A stretch of DNA of 64,000 bases from Setophaga petechia. Taxonomy: Eukaryota > Chordata > Aves > Passeriformes > Parulidae. Location: contig JANCRA010000001.1 of assembly GCA_024362935.1 (NCBI GenBank), positions 53,947,930 through 54,011,929 on the forward strand, read 5' to 3'. This document shows, piece by piece, positions 50,301-61,400 of the stretch (positions within the stretch are counted from its first letter, which is position 1; each line of letters begins with the position of its first letter). A program made the position numbers and the translations under genes. The notes under the pieces were generated by a model. The model ran no database searches and had not been told where the DNA came from. It saw only the letters and a program-made list of their open reading frames with translations.

Positions 50301-53300
50301 TGGCAGGGAAGCCAATTTCAAGAGTATTGCATTTTCTGTTGCTTCTGGTCCCCAAGGTCTGGCAAGCAGGAAGGCTCGGGTTGCTACAAAGCCCTGGTCT
50401 GTGTTTGACAGCTTGGTTCTGGCTGAGAGCTGGCAAGGGTTTTGGCAGCCTCTCTGAAAAGGATTTGAATCCCACTGTGAGCTTAATGGTAGATGCAGTG
50501 TGAGCCGGTTCCTCAGAAAGTTTCTTTCCTTGTGTAACCAATTACATTCTCTTCCTACTCCACAGTCTGTATTGTTTGATCACAATTAGATGGGTGATGG
50601 GGGCTTGGGTAGGCAAGGGAACTTGAGTGAAATAGGGCTCAGTAAGTATTATCCCACAGCTCCTCTGTCACTTACAGGGACTAGTCTGTCATTTATTTGT
50701 GGCTGATGGCAAAAGTTTTACCTCAGAGATTCACAGAATACAGGCTTGAGGCCCTTTATTGTGACATCCTAGCCTGGGGCAGGGGAGAAGAGTTACCAGG
50801 AAAAAGAGTTAAAAAGAGGAGAAGCATTTAACTTGTTAGTGCTTGGAATTTCCTGTGAAAGGCTTGGTGTAGATGAGGCATATGATGCTATTTCCTCTAT
50901 CAGCCACCGTTTGCATGGAAAATGCTTGTTGCAGGTCTCCTTGTACATGGACAATTTCTGTTTGCCGCTGCCTAAAAGTGTCTTCCAAAACTGCTTCTGC
51001 CTAAACGGAGATAAACAGACATCTAGTAGCAAAGATAGAGGATGGGAAGAGACAAATGAGGTTGCAGAGGTGGTCAGACGGATAAGGAAAGGAAACCTGA
51101 AGGTACTTTCTGAAGTGTAATTTCTGCTTACTATTATTTATCCGGTTGTTTAGTCTCGCTTGCTGTTGGGATTTAGTATGCATTCTTATCCATTAGTTTC
51201 TGTTCCCCCATACCTGATACAGACAGTGATGCACAGTGTGAGGCATGTGTGAATCACTGGGAGCCTCTGCCAGATCACTCCCCTGTTTTTCAGTATTTGC
51301 TGTAAATTCCAGATGCTGATATTATGTATTGGTTTAGAAATGCTCCTGTCTTCAAAGAGTGAAAGGCTCAGCTTCCCTCACAATGAGAAAAACTGCACGA
51401 CCAAGGCCTTCTGGAAACAGTTGTGAGTTTCTTAATTTTGGAGATACCAGGCGTGATCTCAGTTTTTGCCATTTTTGGATCTGGTTGTTTGCCACAGGAG
51501 CTTTCTTCCACAGCACTGAAGAAGCTGAGGAGCAGCAAGTGTTGATTGTTGAAGCTTGCTTGTGAGGGGCAATGGTAACCTCAGTGCTTGCAGTATGTAC
51601 TGCAAAAATGAGAGTAAATTAAAAAGAAAAACCCAACATAACCTGTATGCCAGGTCCTTTATATATGTATTTAATACAAAATTCACCAGGTTAAATTGCA
51701 CAATGAAATAACAGGGCCAAAAAATGAGGGGTCTGTTTATCATCTGTCCTGGATTATACTGCATGAAGTAGTAATCCCCACTTTTTTGTGATTTTAAAGC
51801 ATTATTGTGAGTAATTAAGGAAGGGAAGCATTTTTTCTTCTAGGAGAAATAGCCTTAATTACCTCATTGTTACAAGAAGTGACCCATTTCATTTCTGTGG
51901 CTGCTTGCCTAGAGGAGGAGGTCGTTTGCCATGACACTTCGATAAAATCTCTGGAATTAAAAACTTTGAGTACACAGGTCATCAGGCATACATTAGGTTC
52001 TGGAAAATACTCATAAAACTAAATGAGGCATGTGGAGATGAGTGCAGCAGCCTTTATTGCCATGATTAGGTATCCAGTCATGTTGCTTCATTTGACTCTC
52101 TGATTTCATGTAGCCTCTGCTCATGGCATCACCTCCACTCACTGCATCTATTTTGTGTCATGTTGAGAAAATTGCAATAGGGACTTAAGATAGACCTCTG
52201 TGGCAAGCAGAACATTCATTTAAAACATTCAAATGTAAAAATCCTTTTCTTGTTGGCAGGGTTATTCTTAGGTAAAAGGCCTTGATGAAGAGGGGAAGAG
52301 GATCTCTTCTTTTTCTAAAGGGAAAAAGAACAGATGACAATGGTATTGCAAGAGAAACCCAAGAGCTACTTGAGGGTTTTTTCCTGCTGAAAGGTTTTTA
52401 TTAAGCACCTGGAAGGCATAAAGTGCGTCTCAGAAGTACCTGGAGTCAATTGACTGACCTTGAAAACAGCTTGTGTGTGGGAGAAGAATGGACAGTCACT
52501 AGAATGGCTTTTATGTATGGGATAGCTGTAAGAGGTTCCTATTTATGCTTGATCCAAAGGGAGTGTGCTGAGTGGCAAATGGGGCTTTTTGACTCTAAAG
52601 GTAAAAGCCTTACTTTTACTATTAAAATCAAATGGCTTAAGAACTCTCTTTAGCAGTTTGAAGTAAATGCTACTGTTTGAGATGGAAGTCTATCTGTCAG
52701 TCCTGCCTCAGGATACATCCAAAAGAAAGGGAGAGAAATGACTTTAGACTGCTGTGCTTTCTTTTAAGGCTTAATCTGTTGCTAGAACTATCTGTCACTT
52801 GAATCACCTGTTGGACTTGGAAGGCTTTAATTGGGATATCCTCAGGCTTTCCTTGCTGTAGTTCCTGTGAAATGCATGATGAGGAATGACAAACATTGCT
52901 GCAGCTCTGAGTGCTCAGCTTCCCAGCACTTCAGGGGTAACCAAGCTTACCATGAAAATGTGATCAAACTAATTTGGATCAGCAATCCAAAAATATGAAT
53001 GGGATTGTGTCCTATCTTTTCCAGTGAGATAGATCTCACCTTTTGGCTTCACTCTGTAAGTCTCTGGTCAGATTTACAGTACAGCAAAACAATGCAGCAC
53101 ACATTAAAGATGAAGTGCAGCAAGAACTGCTGGTGAGGCTTAGGAAGCAAACAGCCCACTAGCAAAAGGTATCTGAGCTGTCACCATCGGAACTTTTATT
53201 TCAGTTTTTTCTAGTCAGGACCACAGTGGAACCAAAGCAGTAGATAATCAAGTCCAAGTGATCCATATTTTGGTAAGGTACTGAACAATTCTTAACTGTT

Positions 53301-56300
53301 TCTTCCCCTGGATGCCCAACTAGATTAACTGCACAAATATGCCTTAATACATGCTCGAAAGAAGTCCAGACAGTTCCTGATATCACCAATAAAATAAAGC
53401 TTTAAAAAGCAAAATGAAAGAAAGCAACAGCAGCCTTAATAAAAGCATTTTCAGTGCTAGGAAAATAAGAATGCATCATAACACAGAAATGGTGAGTCTT
53501 GTGGAAGGATTTTGATGAAATAACTTTTGTGCACTGCAGATGCCAATCAGTAATGTTAACACACCATGCTATATTAGTCAATGGCACACTGACAGGGTAA
53601 GCTATTTGGAGGGGTAGGAAATGATAACTTATCTGGAAACATTTGGTGCAGTAGTAACATTCTGGGTGTTATTCAGCCACTGACACAGCCTACTTGCATC
53701 TGTCCTTGAAGGAAGTGCTGATGGATATTCCAGGATCACATTTAAATTACTGCAGAACATAGATACTGCAGGCAATGTCCTCCAAGAAAATAATCTGTGG
53801 ACTTACCAAAGGACTGAGGTTCCCCTGATATACAATGTGTTGGTGATTGGAGGTCCAGATTTTGTGCAAGTATCATATATTCAAGACACTCAGGCTGTGA
53901 CAGTTGCTATCATGATGATGCAGAAAGGATCATCACCTGGACTAGAAAAGATAGTTGCACCTGGAAGAATGTCTGAGAAAATCTGAGATTTCCACAATCT
54001 GGGAAATGGTATGCTCCAATTTTAAGGCCTTGTGCAAGTCCTGATAGTAGCAGTCTTGACACAGCAACTTTATTGGATGAATTCAAGATATTTTAGTGCT
54101 CCCTTTTGAATCACTCTTCAAAATAATCCTTTGGTAATATGTAACAGAGTAATTTGTTTCCATCACTCTTGCTTTTGCTAACTAATGAAAGCTGACCCAA
54201 AAAGCTATTTGTGAGTTTTTTTACTGCCTCATCCAAGTCTTCAAGAGCAAAATTTCTAATTTCTCCCTGATGACTAAGCCTGTTGCCTTGTGCAAGAGTG
54301 TTTTGTTGGCAAATTGGGTAACAATTGTCTTCAGTTCTTGCTCTCTTGTTTTTTTGTTCTGGTCATGTTCATCTTACCTCTGTTGCCCTTTGCACCTTAA
54401 ATGATGAAGTTCATGCAGTGGAGCTTGTCACTTCAGAGCTTAAATCCAAGAGGTTGGGACTGACCTGTGGGAATCTGTATTGGGGTTAAACATTGGTTTT
54501 GTTAGATCCCCCCTCCTTACATGCCACCAGGGTAAAATATAATGCAATGGTTGTCTTGGTTTTCTCAACTAAAAAAAATACAGACATTTCCTAGTGCAAA
54601 TTGTTTCAGACACTGACTTCCTACCCCTCTGTGCTTGTTCTTTACAGATCTAATGTAGCAGTGACTGACTCAGAGGGTGATGTCTGGCTGCAGCTGTCAG
54701 CAGAAGTAATTGCTGTGATAGATATGGACTTGAGCGTTTTTAAACAGACACAAATTGTGCCTTGTGCAATACCATATCTGTACATTTTACACAGGTTTTT
54801 TCTTATAAGAAAGCACAGGAAGGAGAACATGGTTGCCTGAGGAGGATGTGCTCTGTGATGTTTTCATATTTCTCCTCAGAGATCAGCCTTGACAGGTTAA
54901 TGAGTGTCCCCTGCACAGGGTGTGCAGACAGCTTGTTAGAAATCATGGAAATTGCAAAGCACAGACCCAGTGGCATATAATTCCATTGTTTAGGGTGTTC
55001 TGAATTCTTTACCTGCTGCCTCAACTGTAAAATTCATCACATTTGATGCAGTCATCCCTGTGTGTTATTCCAGGTTCGCTGTGGGCTGCTGTTTTTCCCT
55101 TGTAAATGTACTGCTGCTTTATGGGGTGGCTGTTTCTGTTTTTCCATCCAGCCTATTGAGAGACCACATAAACTGGAGCTCCTGTTTACTGTTGATGAGG
55201 AACATGCACTTCTCAGTGACTTGAGAAGATTGCTTGGCCAATGGTAAACTCCTCTGAGGACTTGGGTTTGTTTTTTTTTTTTCCCTACTGCTTACTTTCT
55301 ACTGCTTTTTTCCTACTCATTTTCTACTGCAGCTGTGGTTATGTTGCTTATGAGAGTGAAATTGCTCAGTGTGTGCATCTTTCAGTAGCAGGTGAGACTA
55401 TGCATTTAAATATCAAATAGCAGGAACATAAGTCTAAATTAAGTTCTTCTTGCATTCTTGTGTATATATTTTTAAAGTACATCACCAAAAACTAACCCTG
55501 ACACCCAGTATTTTTGGGTTTGCTAATTTCATCTTGGCTGCTCCAGCTGCTAAATAGAAAACCAAGGAGTTTTCTGTAATATATCACAGAATATAAGGGT
55601 AGATGGTTATTTTTAAGGGGAAGAAATCTTGTTTTGCAATGTCAGTATTCCCAAGAGATACAGGCAAAACCCCCTTTATTTCCATGTGAATTTCAGCTTC
55701 TAGGAAGATTCCATTATTTGGGTTTTTTTAACTTACTTAAAAAAACCATTATTTTTGCACAGCACCAATTACTCTGCAAAATACCCACTGTCAAATTTGG
55801 AAGAAAGCACACATTATATTTGTATATTTGAGGGCTTTGCTCTCTATATAGAAAGGATCAGAAGTAAAACTTTCAGTTCTAAACTATCCTGTGCAAACGT
55901 GATCCAGAATTTGCTGCTTTGAGCTGCATCTTATAATAGTAAATCAAGATTCACTGATGGAATGACTACATTAGGAAGAGTTTTTTATTTTTTCCTGCAA
56001 GGGATGGCAGCAGGTGTGGATATATTTGCTTGTGTTCTGCGCTTCTGCAAAGACACAAGGTCAGTTATCATCTGCCTGTCCTGTGAGTCTAAATGAAATT
56101 TGTTTTATAGCTGGGAAAGAATAGTATGTTTATACTAGTAAGGGCTAGTTCCAAAGTAATCTTGGAGAAAAACTGGAAGATGTTTAGGAAATCAAAGCCA
56201 AGTGGTGTAATCTAATCTGAGATCCTGGCAACAGCCTTGTGAAAGAGTCAAGTCTTATATTGAGTGAGCGCTTTAACAAAAACATTAGTTTTAAAGCCTT

Positions 56301-59300
56301 GTGTTGATGCTCCTGATCTTGCTTGTCTTATTTCTACATTTCTTCATCCATTTGCCACCTTTTATCATCACTTTATTCACTGAAGCTCTATTCTGTGCCT
56401 TCTAATGTTTTCTCAGTTTTAAGGAAATAGTATAATTTGAAGCACATACTACATGGGTGACTGTCTTTTCCTCAGTCAAGACACAGGGGAATCAGTTTCC
56501 TTCTGTGTGTCCAGAATAACCTTGCTTTGTTTTTCATAATAATTTTAGTACAACTCTAGACTCAACAATATGAACATGAAGGAAGTAGACCAGATAAAAT
56601 TGTTTGGATGCTTATAAGAGGAGGAGAAATTCTCTGCTGAATACTGACATCCAACCTAAACATGAGATTACTCTGAGCATTTGCACAGAAAGAAGAGAGA
56701 GAAGTGATGAAAAACCTTTTTTTCTTTTTTTAAAAGGAGTATTATCACAATTTCTTAGGATTTGATGTATTGCACACACATCTTAAGAGACCTACATTAG
56801 TCCCAGTCATTCAGACTGGAAAACAGAACATATAGCTGGAACTTATGATACTGAGCGAAACTATTGTTGTACGTGAAGTTCAGTTACCAAGCACAGGGAT
56901 GGAGCAAGTTATAAGGCAGGGAAAGCAGAAAAATCTACAATCTGGTAAGGAGTAGTTTGCTGCAGCTGAGAGAAGTGGATATGTAAATGGCAGGATGCCC
57001 TTGGGTTATTTGAGATAAAATGATTCTCAGCTGGACAGCCAGGTTTTTGATAGATTTGAAGACCCAGAAATTATTCCAACCTTCTTGATGACTTTGAGTG
57101 GAAGTTGCCTGCATGTGGAAGGAAGAACTTAACACTTTTCAAACCATTTTCAACATGTAAGGTTTTGGCCCTATCTCTGAGGACTTCCATGTCTGTACAT
57201 TATGGCTGTCAGTGTAAGCAGCTTTACTCATTTGTGAAACATCATGCAGAATCTGTCCCTAGGGAAACAGTAAAGATTTAAGCCACTATTCTGGGTGCTG
57301 TCTCTTAATTCTGAGTGTGGCTTGTCCTTTTATTGCTGAGGACTAAAGATAGACGAGTATATTTATTCAGTGAGCTGTAGTTGTGTTTTCTACCTTGTGG
57401 CCTTAAATTTTGATGACACTTACTGTTTGAAATTGCAGTTCTTTCCTTATTGTCAGCTGTACCGTTGGATAAACAAAGGAAATAGTGCTAAGCCAGTACT
57501 CAAAAATATCCAACAAAAGTTAAAACTTATAGTTTTAAAAAAAAATACTGCCTCTTCCAAAATAATCCAGGCACTGGGGAAATATGACAGAGTTTGTCTC
57601 TGAGTGAGTTAATAAGGTGAATTGATTTCTATGAAAATGAGAATAGGAAACAACTGTCCAGCTTGTTCTATTGAAGAACATAACCAGTAAGAATAGGAAG
57701 AGAAGATATTTCCTGAAATGTAAAGTGAATTTAGTACAGTCTTCTCTGTTGGTATTAGACAACAGGGGCAGCAGATGCCTTCTGGGTTTAGTTCCATTGA
57801 AAAAAAGTGGTGCTTTTTCCTGCTTGCTTAGACTTTTGCCCACTTTGCTCACCAGATTGCACAGATGTCTGCAGAGAAGCTGAGTTCCAAGGACTGTGTA
57901 TATGTATGTTTATATGGATACTTGCCTTAGGGACATGTTTGCCCAGAGCAGGGGGATTACCTTTGGAGCTGCTTGCACGTGGCCAAGGGCATTCCATGCT
58001 GGAGCAGGGCCAAACTGTGAGAAATCCAGATTTGCTCCTTCCTGTTTGATTGGTAAAGTGTTTCTAGTTGTTGTCATTAAGTGTTCTGGAAAAAACTAAT
58101 GTGTTGTGCTTCCAGAAGAAAAGATTCAAAATCTTAGCTCCCTGCCATGCAAAGGTCAAGCTTTTGAAGTGCCTCACTCTTAATTTTGGTATCGAAGGAG
58201 TTATATCAAAGCAGTTCTGACATGAGCTGATACCTACTGGCACCAAAACAGGCTTTTCTTTGCCTTAAATCGTGCAGAGCTGGATAAGCTGTTTCCAGTT
58301 ATAGGCCTGCCCCTACTGTTTTTTTCCTAACATAGCTAATGAAAGACGGGATATTGATGATGCATGTGTAAAAAAGACAGCTCGGGCTGAAGAATTTCAA
58401 TGCCAATAAAACTGCAAATATGAACTGGTTTATGCTCTAAACCTCAACTTTAGAAGGGTACTAGCTAGCAAACCATAAACAGAGAAAGAACAGGAACAAG
58501 TGAGCACCCATAAGCCAAGTAAGGAAGGAAAGTTGATTACCAAGAGCCTCCTCATTGTTATTGTTTGTAATTTTGTATTGATAGCCAGACTTCACATGTG
58601 CAGTTGTTCAAGGACGTGAGTGGCTTTGCAGCTCAGCTCTTGAAAGCACCTGCGTTGTGGGCACAAGGCTGTGAGCTGCCTGCAGGAGCAGGTCTGGCAT
58701 AGGATCAGGGGGTTTGCTCAGTGTTTACCCAGTGCTGCAGCCAGCAGCTCCAGTTTGCCCTGCAGCTCGCTTCCTGTGTGTCCCTGTGCTTAGGAAGTGC
58801 ATTGTACCACTCTCCTTTCTCCACAGTAGCTGGAAATTTCCCTGGGGTTACTTTTCTCTTAAGAGAACAGCACAGTAACAGAACAGTAATTTCCTATGAT
58901 TTAAACAAGAGGTCTTGTGTCTTAATATGGCTGCTGTTCAGATAAAGGCAGAGCTGCAAAGATAAAACTTACAGAAGTGCCTGGGTTAAATTTTTATATA
59001 ATGTTGATAAATGTGACTCATAAAGTGAGGCTACCATACATACAGGCCCCTCATCTGAGCAGGCATGGTCCTTGATGGTAGAAGCCTTTCCAGCCCACTA
59101 AAAAATGTTTTTTCTAGTGTGTCATTCTGGCTGTTCTCCCTCTGAGCCTGAATTTGGCAGCCAAGCAAACTGAAGGCCAGCATAGGTATCCTGCTGTGCA
59201 TGTGTTTAATTCTGTCCTCCTCACCATCTAAAGTTTGTGCACGTTTATTTTCTCTTCCTGAGCAGCCATGTATTATACACCCTGTTTATTCTTAAAAAAT

Positions 59301-60600
59301 TACATTGGCAGAGAGTCAGCAAGACTCAGTGGTTTCTTCAAACTGCTATGGCTCCTGGGAGAGGCTGAATTTTGGTGGGGTGCAGCATGCTGTTCCAGAT
59401 GCTGAGGACCTCTGTTAGCCAAATCTCTCCATTTGGCAGGGAGATCACAGGAATGATGTTGCTCTGCCTCCTCCTTGCTTTGTCTCTGTGGACTTCTTTT
59501 CCAGAGCCAGGAGCAGGGACCAGCCCTCATGCTTAATGGGTTGCTTAGCTCTCTTTTCTGGCTGGTTATCTCGTGAAAAGCTGGGAAGCTGAGGAAATTG
59601 TCTTGAGTATTCCCCTACATAAATGTGTAGTGATACTGACTGCAGCAGGCCCCAGCCCCTTCCTGCTTCATTAGTGACAAGCAGAGGTCAGAGGTTTGAG
59701 TTAGTATGGATAACCAGTTACCTGAATTATTTTGTTTCTGTTAAAAGTAGAAGCTTCTCCAGTGCAGTGGTATCCTGTTTATCACTGCTGCAAACTATGA
59801 CATGTCACCTGCTACACTACGTAAATATTCTTCAGACCTCATCTATTGAAAAACCGGATAAATCTGAAGAATAAATCAGAAAACAGATAGCTTTCAAAAG
59901 GTTGTACCTATTCTTGTGATACTGAGCATTTTTTAGTGCTTTCATTGGGTGGAGCTGGAACCAGCAAACACAGAATTGTGAGAAATAGGTCATAGGAGGG
60001 AAGTCAGTGGGAATGTGTCTACATTTGTCCAAGCTGCACTCATTAGATACTGAAATTCTCATGGAAAACAATTTCCTAGCTTCTACAAATCTTCCAGCTC
60101 CAGTCATTAGAGGAATGTCACATGCCTGGTACGTGTGGCTGAAAGTCTACAAGATTTTGATGTAAGTGTGTACAGTCAGCTGAACCCTGCTTGGGCTTCA
60201 AAATGCGATGTGGTGCCCTCTTTCACTATCATTATTAGTAATTCTTTTCCTATGATCTCATGGTGGTATTGCATTAGAAACTGTTTTTTGTCTCGTGATG
60301 GGGATCTGAAAGAAGAAACCAGGAGACACAGCATCTAGGGTTTTCCGAGAGAGGCTGTTTCCACCGAAACCAATACTGTGGTGGGGCAGAAGGGAGGACG
60401 GGGGTTCCATGTCATTCACTGCCCTCAGTATGGAGACAAGCAGAAGGCAGCCCCCTGAGTCACCCGGGAGCAGGCATCACTCCTGCCATCCAGGGAGCGG
60501 ACAGCAGCTCCCGAAACCCAACCAGGGCTGCAGTTTCTATCCCAATTCCCAGACTTCTGCTGCGCACTTGAGTCAGAGCTGGGCCCACGGATGGGTAAAA
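47310..60600. other. Long non-coding stretch left of the CpG island
   Basis: No gene or known repeat recognised over 13 kb. A short (AT)n run lies at about 48,529-48,541. An open frame without an early ATG runs from about 53,683 to 53,997 (plus, about 105 codons) and is discussed as a finding. T-runs occur near 49,432, 50,099, 50,145 and 55,269. Other frames (131 codons minus at 49,536-49,931) are unfamiliar. Regulatory elements for the gene at 61 kb may lie here, but nothing in the sequence singles them out by eye. Confidence 0.5.
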
Positions 60601-60639
60601 TCCCGAGTCCTTCTTAAAGAGAGCTAAGCCGCGCTAAGT

Positions 60640-61345
60640 TGCAGAGGTGCTGTTGGAAGTAGATGAGTCGGGGCTGCTCGGACTGTGTTCAGCCGACTAA
60701 AGCTGCACCACAGGCACAAAGGAGAAAGGAGAGGGGGCGGCAAAACTCTGCGCAGGAGCTCGGGCTGTCCCTTTGGAGCGTGGCAGGGCTAGGGGGACAG
60801 CGGGGAGCCCGGACGGCTCCCGGCGTGCGCCCCGGCGCTGGCATTCCCAGAGCGTCTGGGAAGGCAGGCGCGTTCCTCCAGCGGCGCGCCCCGGGGCTGC
60901 CAGCTGCCCGTGAAACCCGAACCGCGGGGCTGGCCCTGCCGGGCCGCCCCGGCCCCTCGGCCGGCGCACACAGCACATCGCACATTATCCATCACCCTCA
61001 CACGCCGCCGCCCCGCCCGCCCCGCGGGCTTTCCCCGTCGCGGCTCCCGGGGCACCGCGGCAGCCCCCGTGGGATGGTGCTGGTGCTGGCGGCAGCCCCG
61101 CCTGCGCACAGGTCGCCTGAGCGGCTGAGGGAGGGGGCAGGAGGGGAAACTTGTGAGCGCAGCCGGGCTGAGATCAGGCGGTGCCGAGCGTGCCCCGAGC
61201 CGCCGCCGCGTGTATGGGGCAGCGGGGCGGCCCTGCGTGAGGGCGGGCAGCGCCGGGTGAGTACCGCCGGTACCGGGCACGGAACCGGGCACTGCCGGAC
61301 CGGGCACCGCTGCCGGCCGGGGAGCGGTGGCAGCGGCTGAGCGTG
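60640..61345 (+). promoter_or_regulatory. CpG island, probable promoter and first exon
   Basis: Base composition changes abruptly from AT-leaning to very GC-rich with dense CpG (for example seven CpGs in 60,841-60,900). GC boxes of Sp1 type are visible at 60,733-60,740 (gggggcgg) and 61,010-61,024 (gccccgcccgccccg). No convincing TATA box is seen, as is usual for CpG-island promoters. Frames of up to 225 codons are open on both strands because stops are rare in such sequence, so none is evidence of coding by itself. A donor site at 61,257 on the plus strand, and no equally good donor on the minus strand, favour a plus-strand gene continuing beyond the window. An antisense or bidirectional transcript is not excluded. 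I cannot name the gene. Confidence 0.75.
61251..61264 (+). other. Candidate first splice donor
   Basis: The sequence cgccgg/gtgagtacc, with GT at 61,257-61,258, is a near-consensus vertebrate donor at the downstream edge of the CpG island. It would end exon 1 at 61,256. An ATG at 61,074 in a fair Kozak context (gggATGg) is in an open frame through to this donor (about 61 codons, alanine/arginine-rich). That frame is unfamiliar, so exon 1 could equally be untranslated. Confidence 0.45.
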
Positions 61346-61373
61346 TGTGAACCGGCTGTTCTCGTCTGCTCTC

Positions 61374-61400
61374 CGTGTGTGTGTGTGTGTGGGGGGGGGG
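61374..61400 (+). repeat. (GT)n plus poly-G microsatellite
   Basis: A GT dinucleotide run at about 61,375-61,390 runs straight into about ten G residues, just downstream of the CpG island and inside the putative first intron. Length variation between individuals is likely. Confidence 0.9.

Noticed and set aside
60663..61340. 225-codon plus frame and 172-codon minus frame in the CpG island
   Set aside because: Stops are scarce in such GC-rich DNA, both strands are open at once, and neither protein resembles a family. The splice donor would also interrupt the plus frame.
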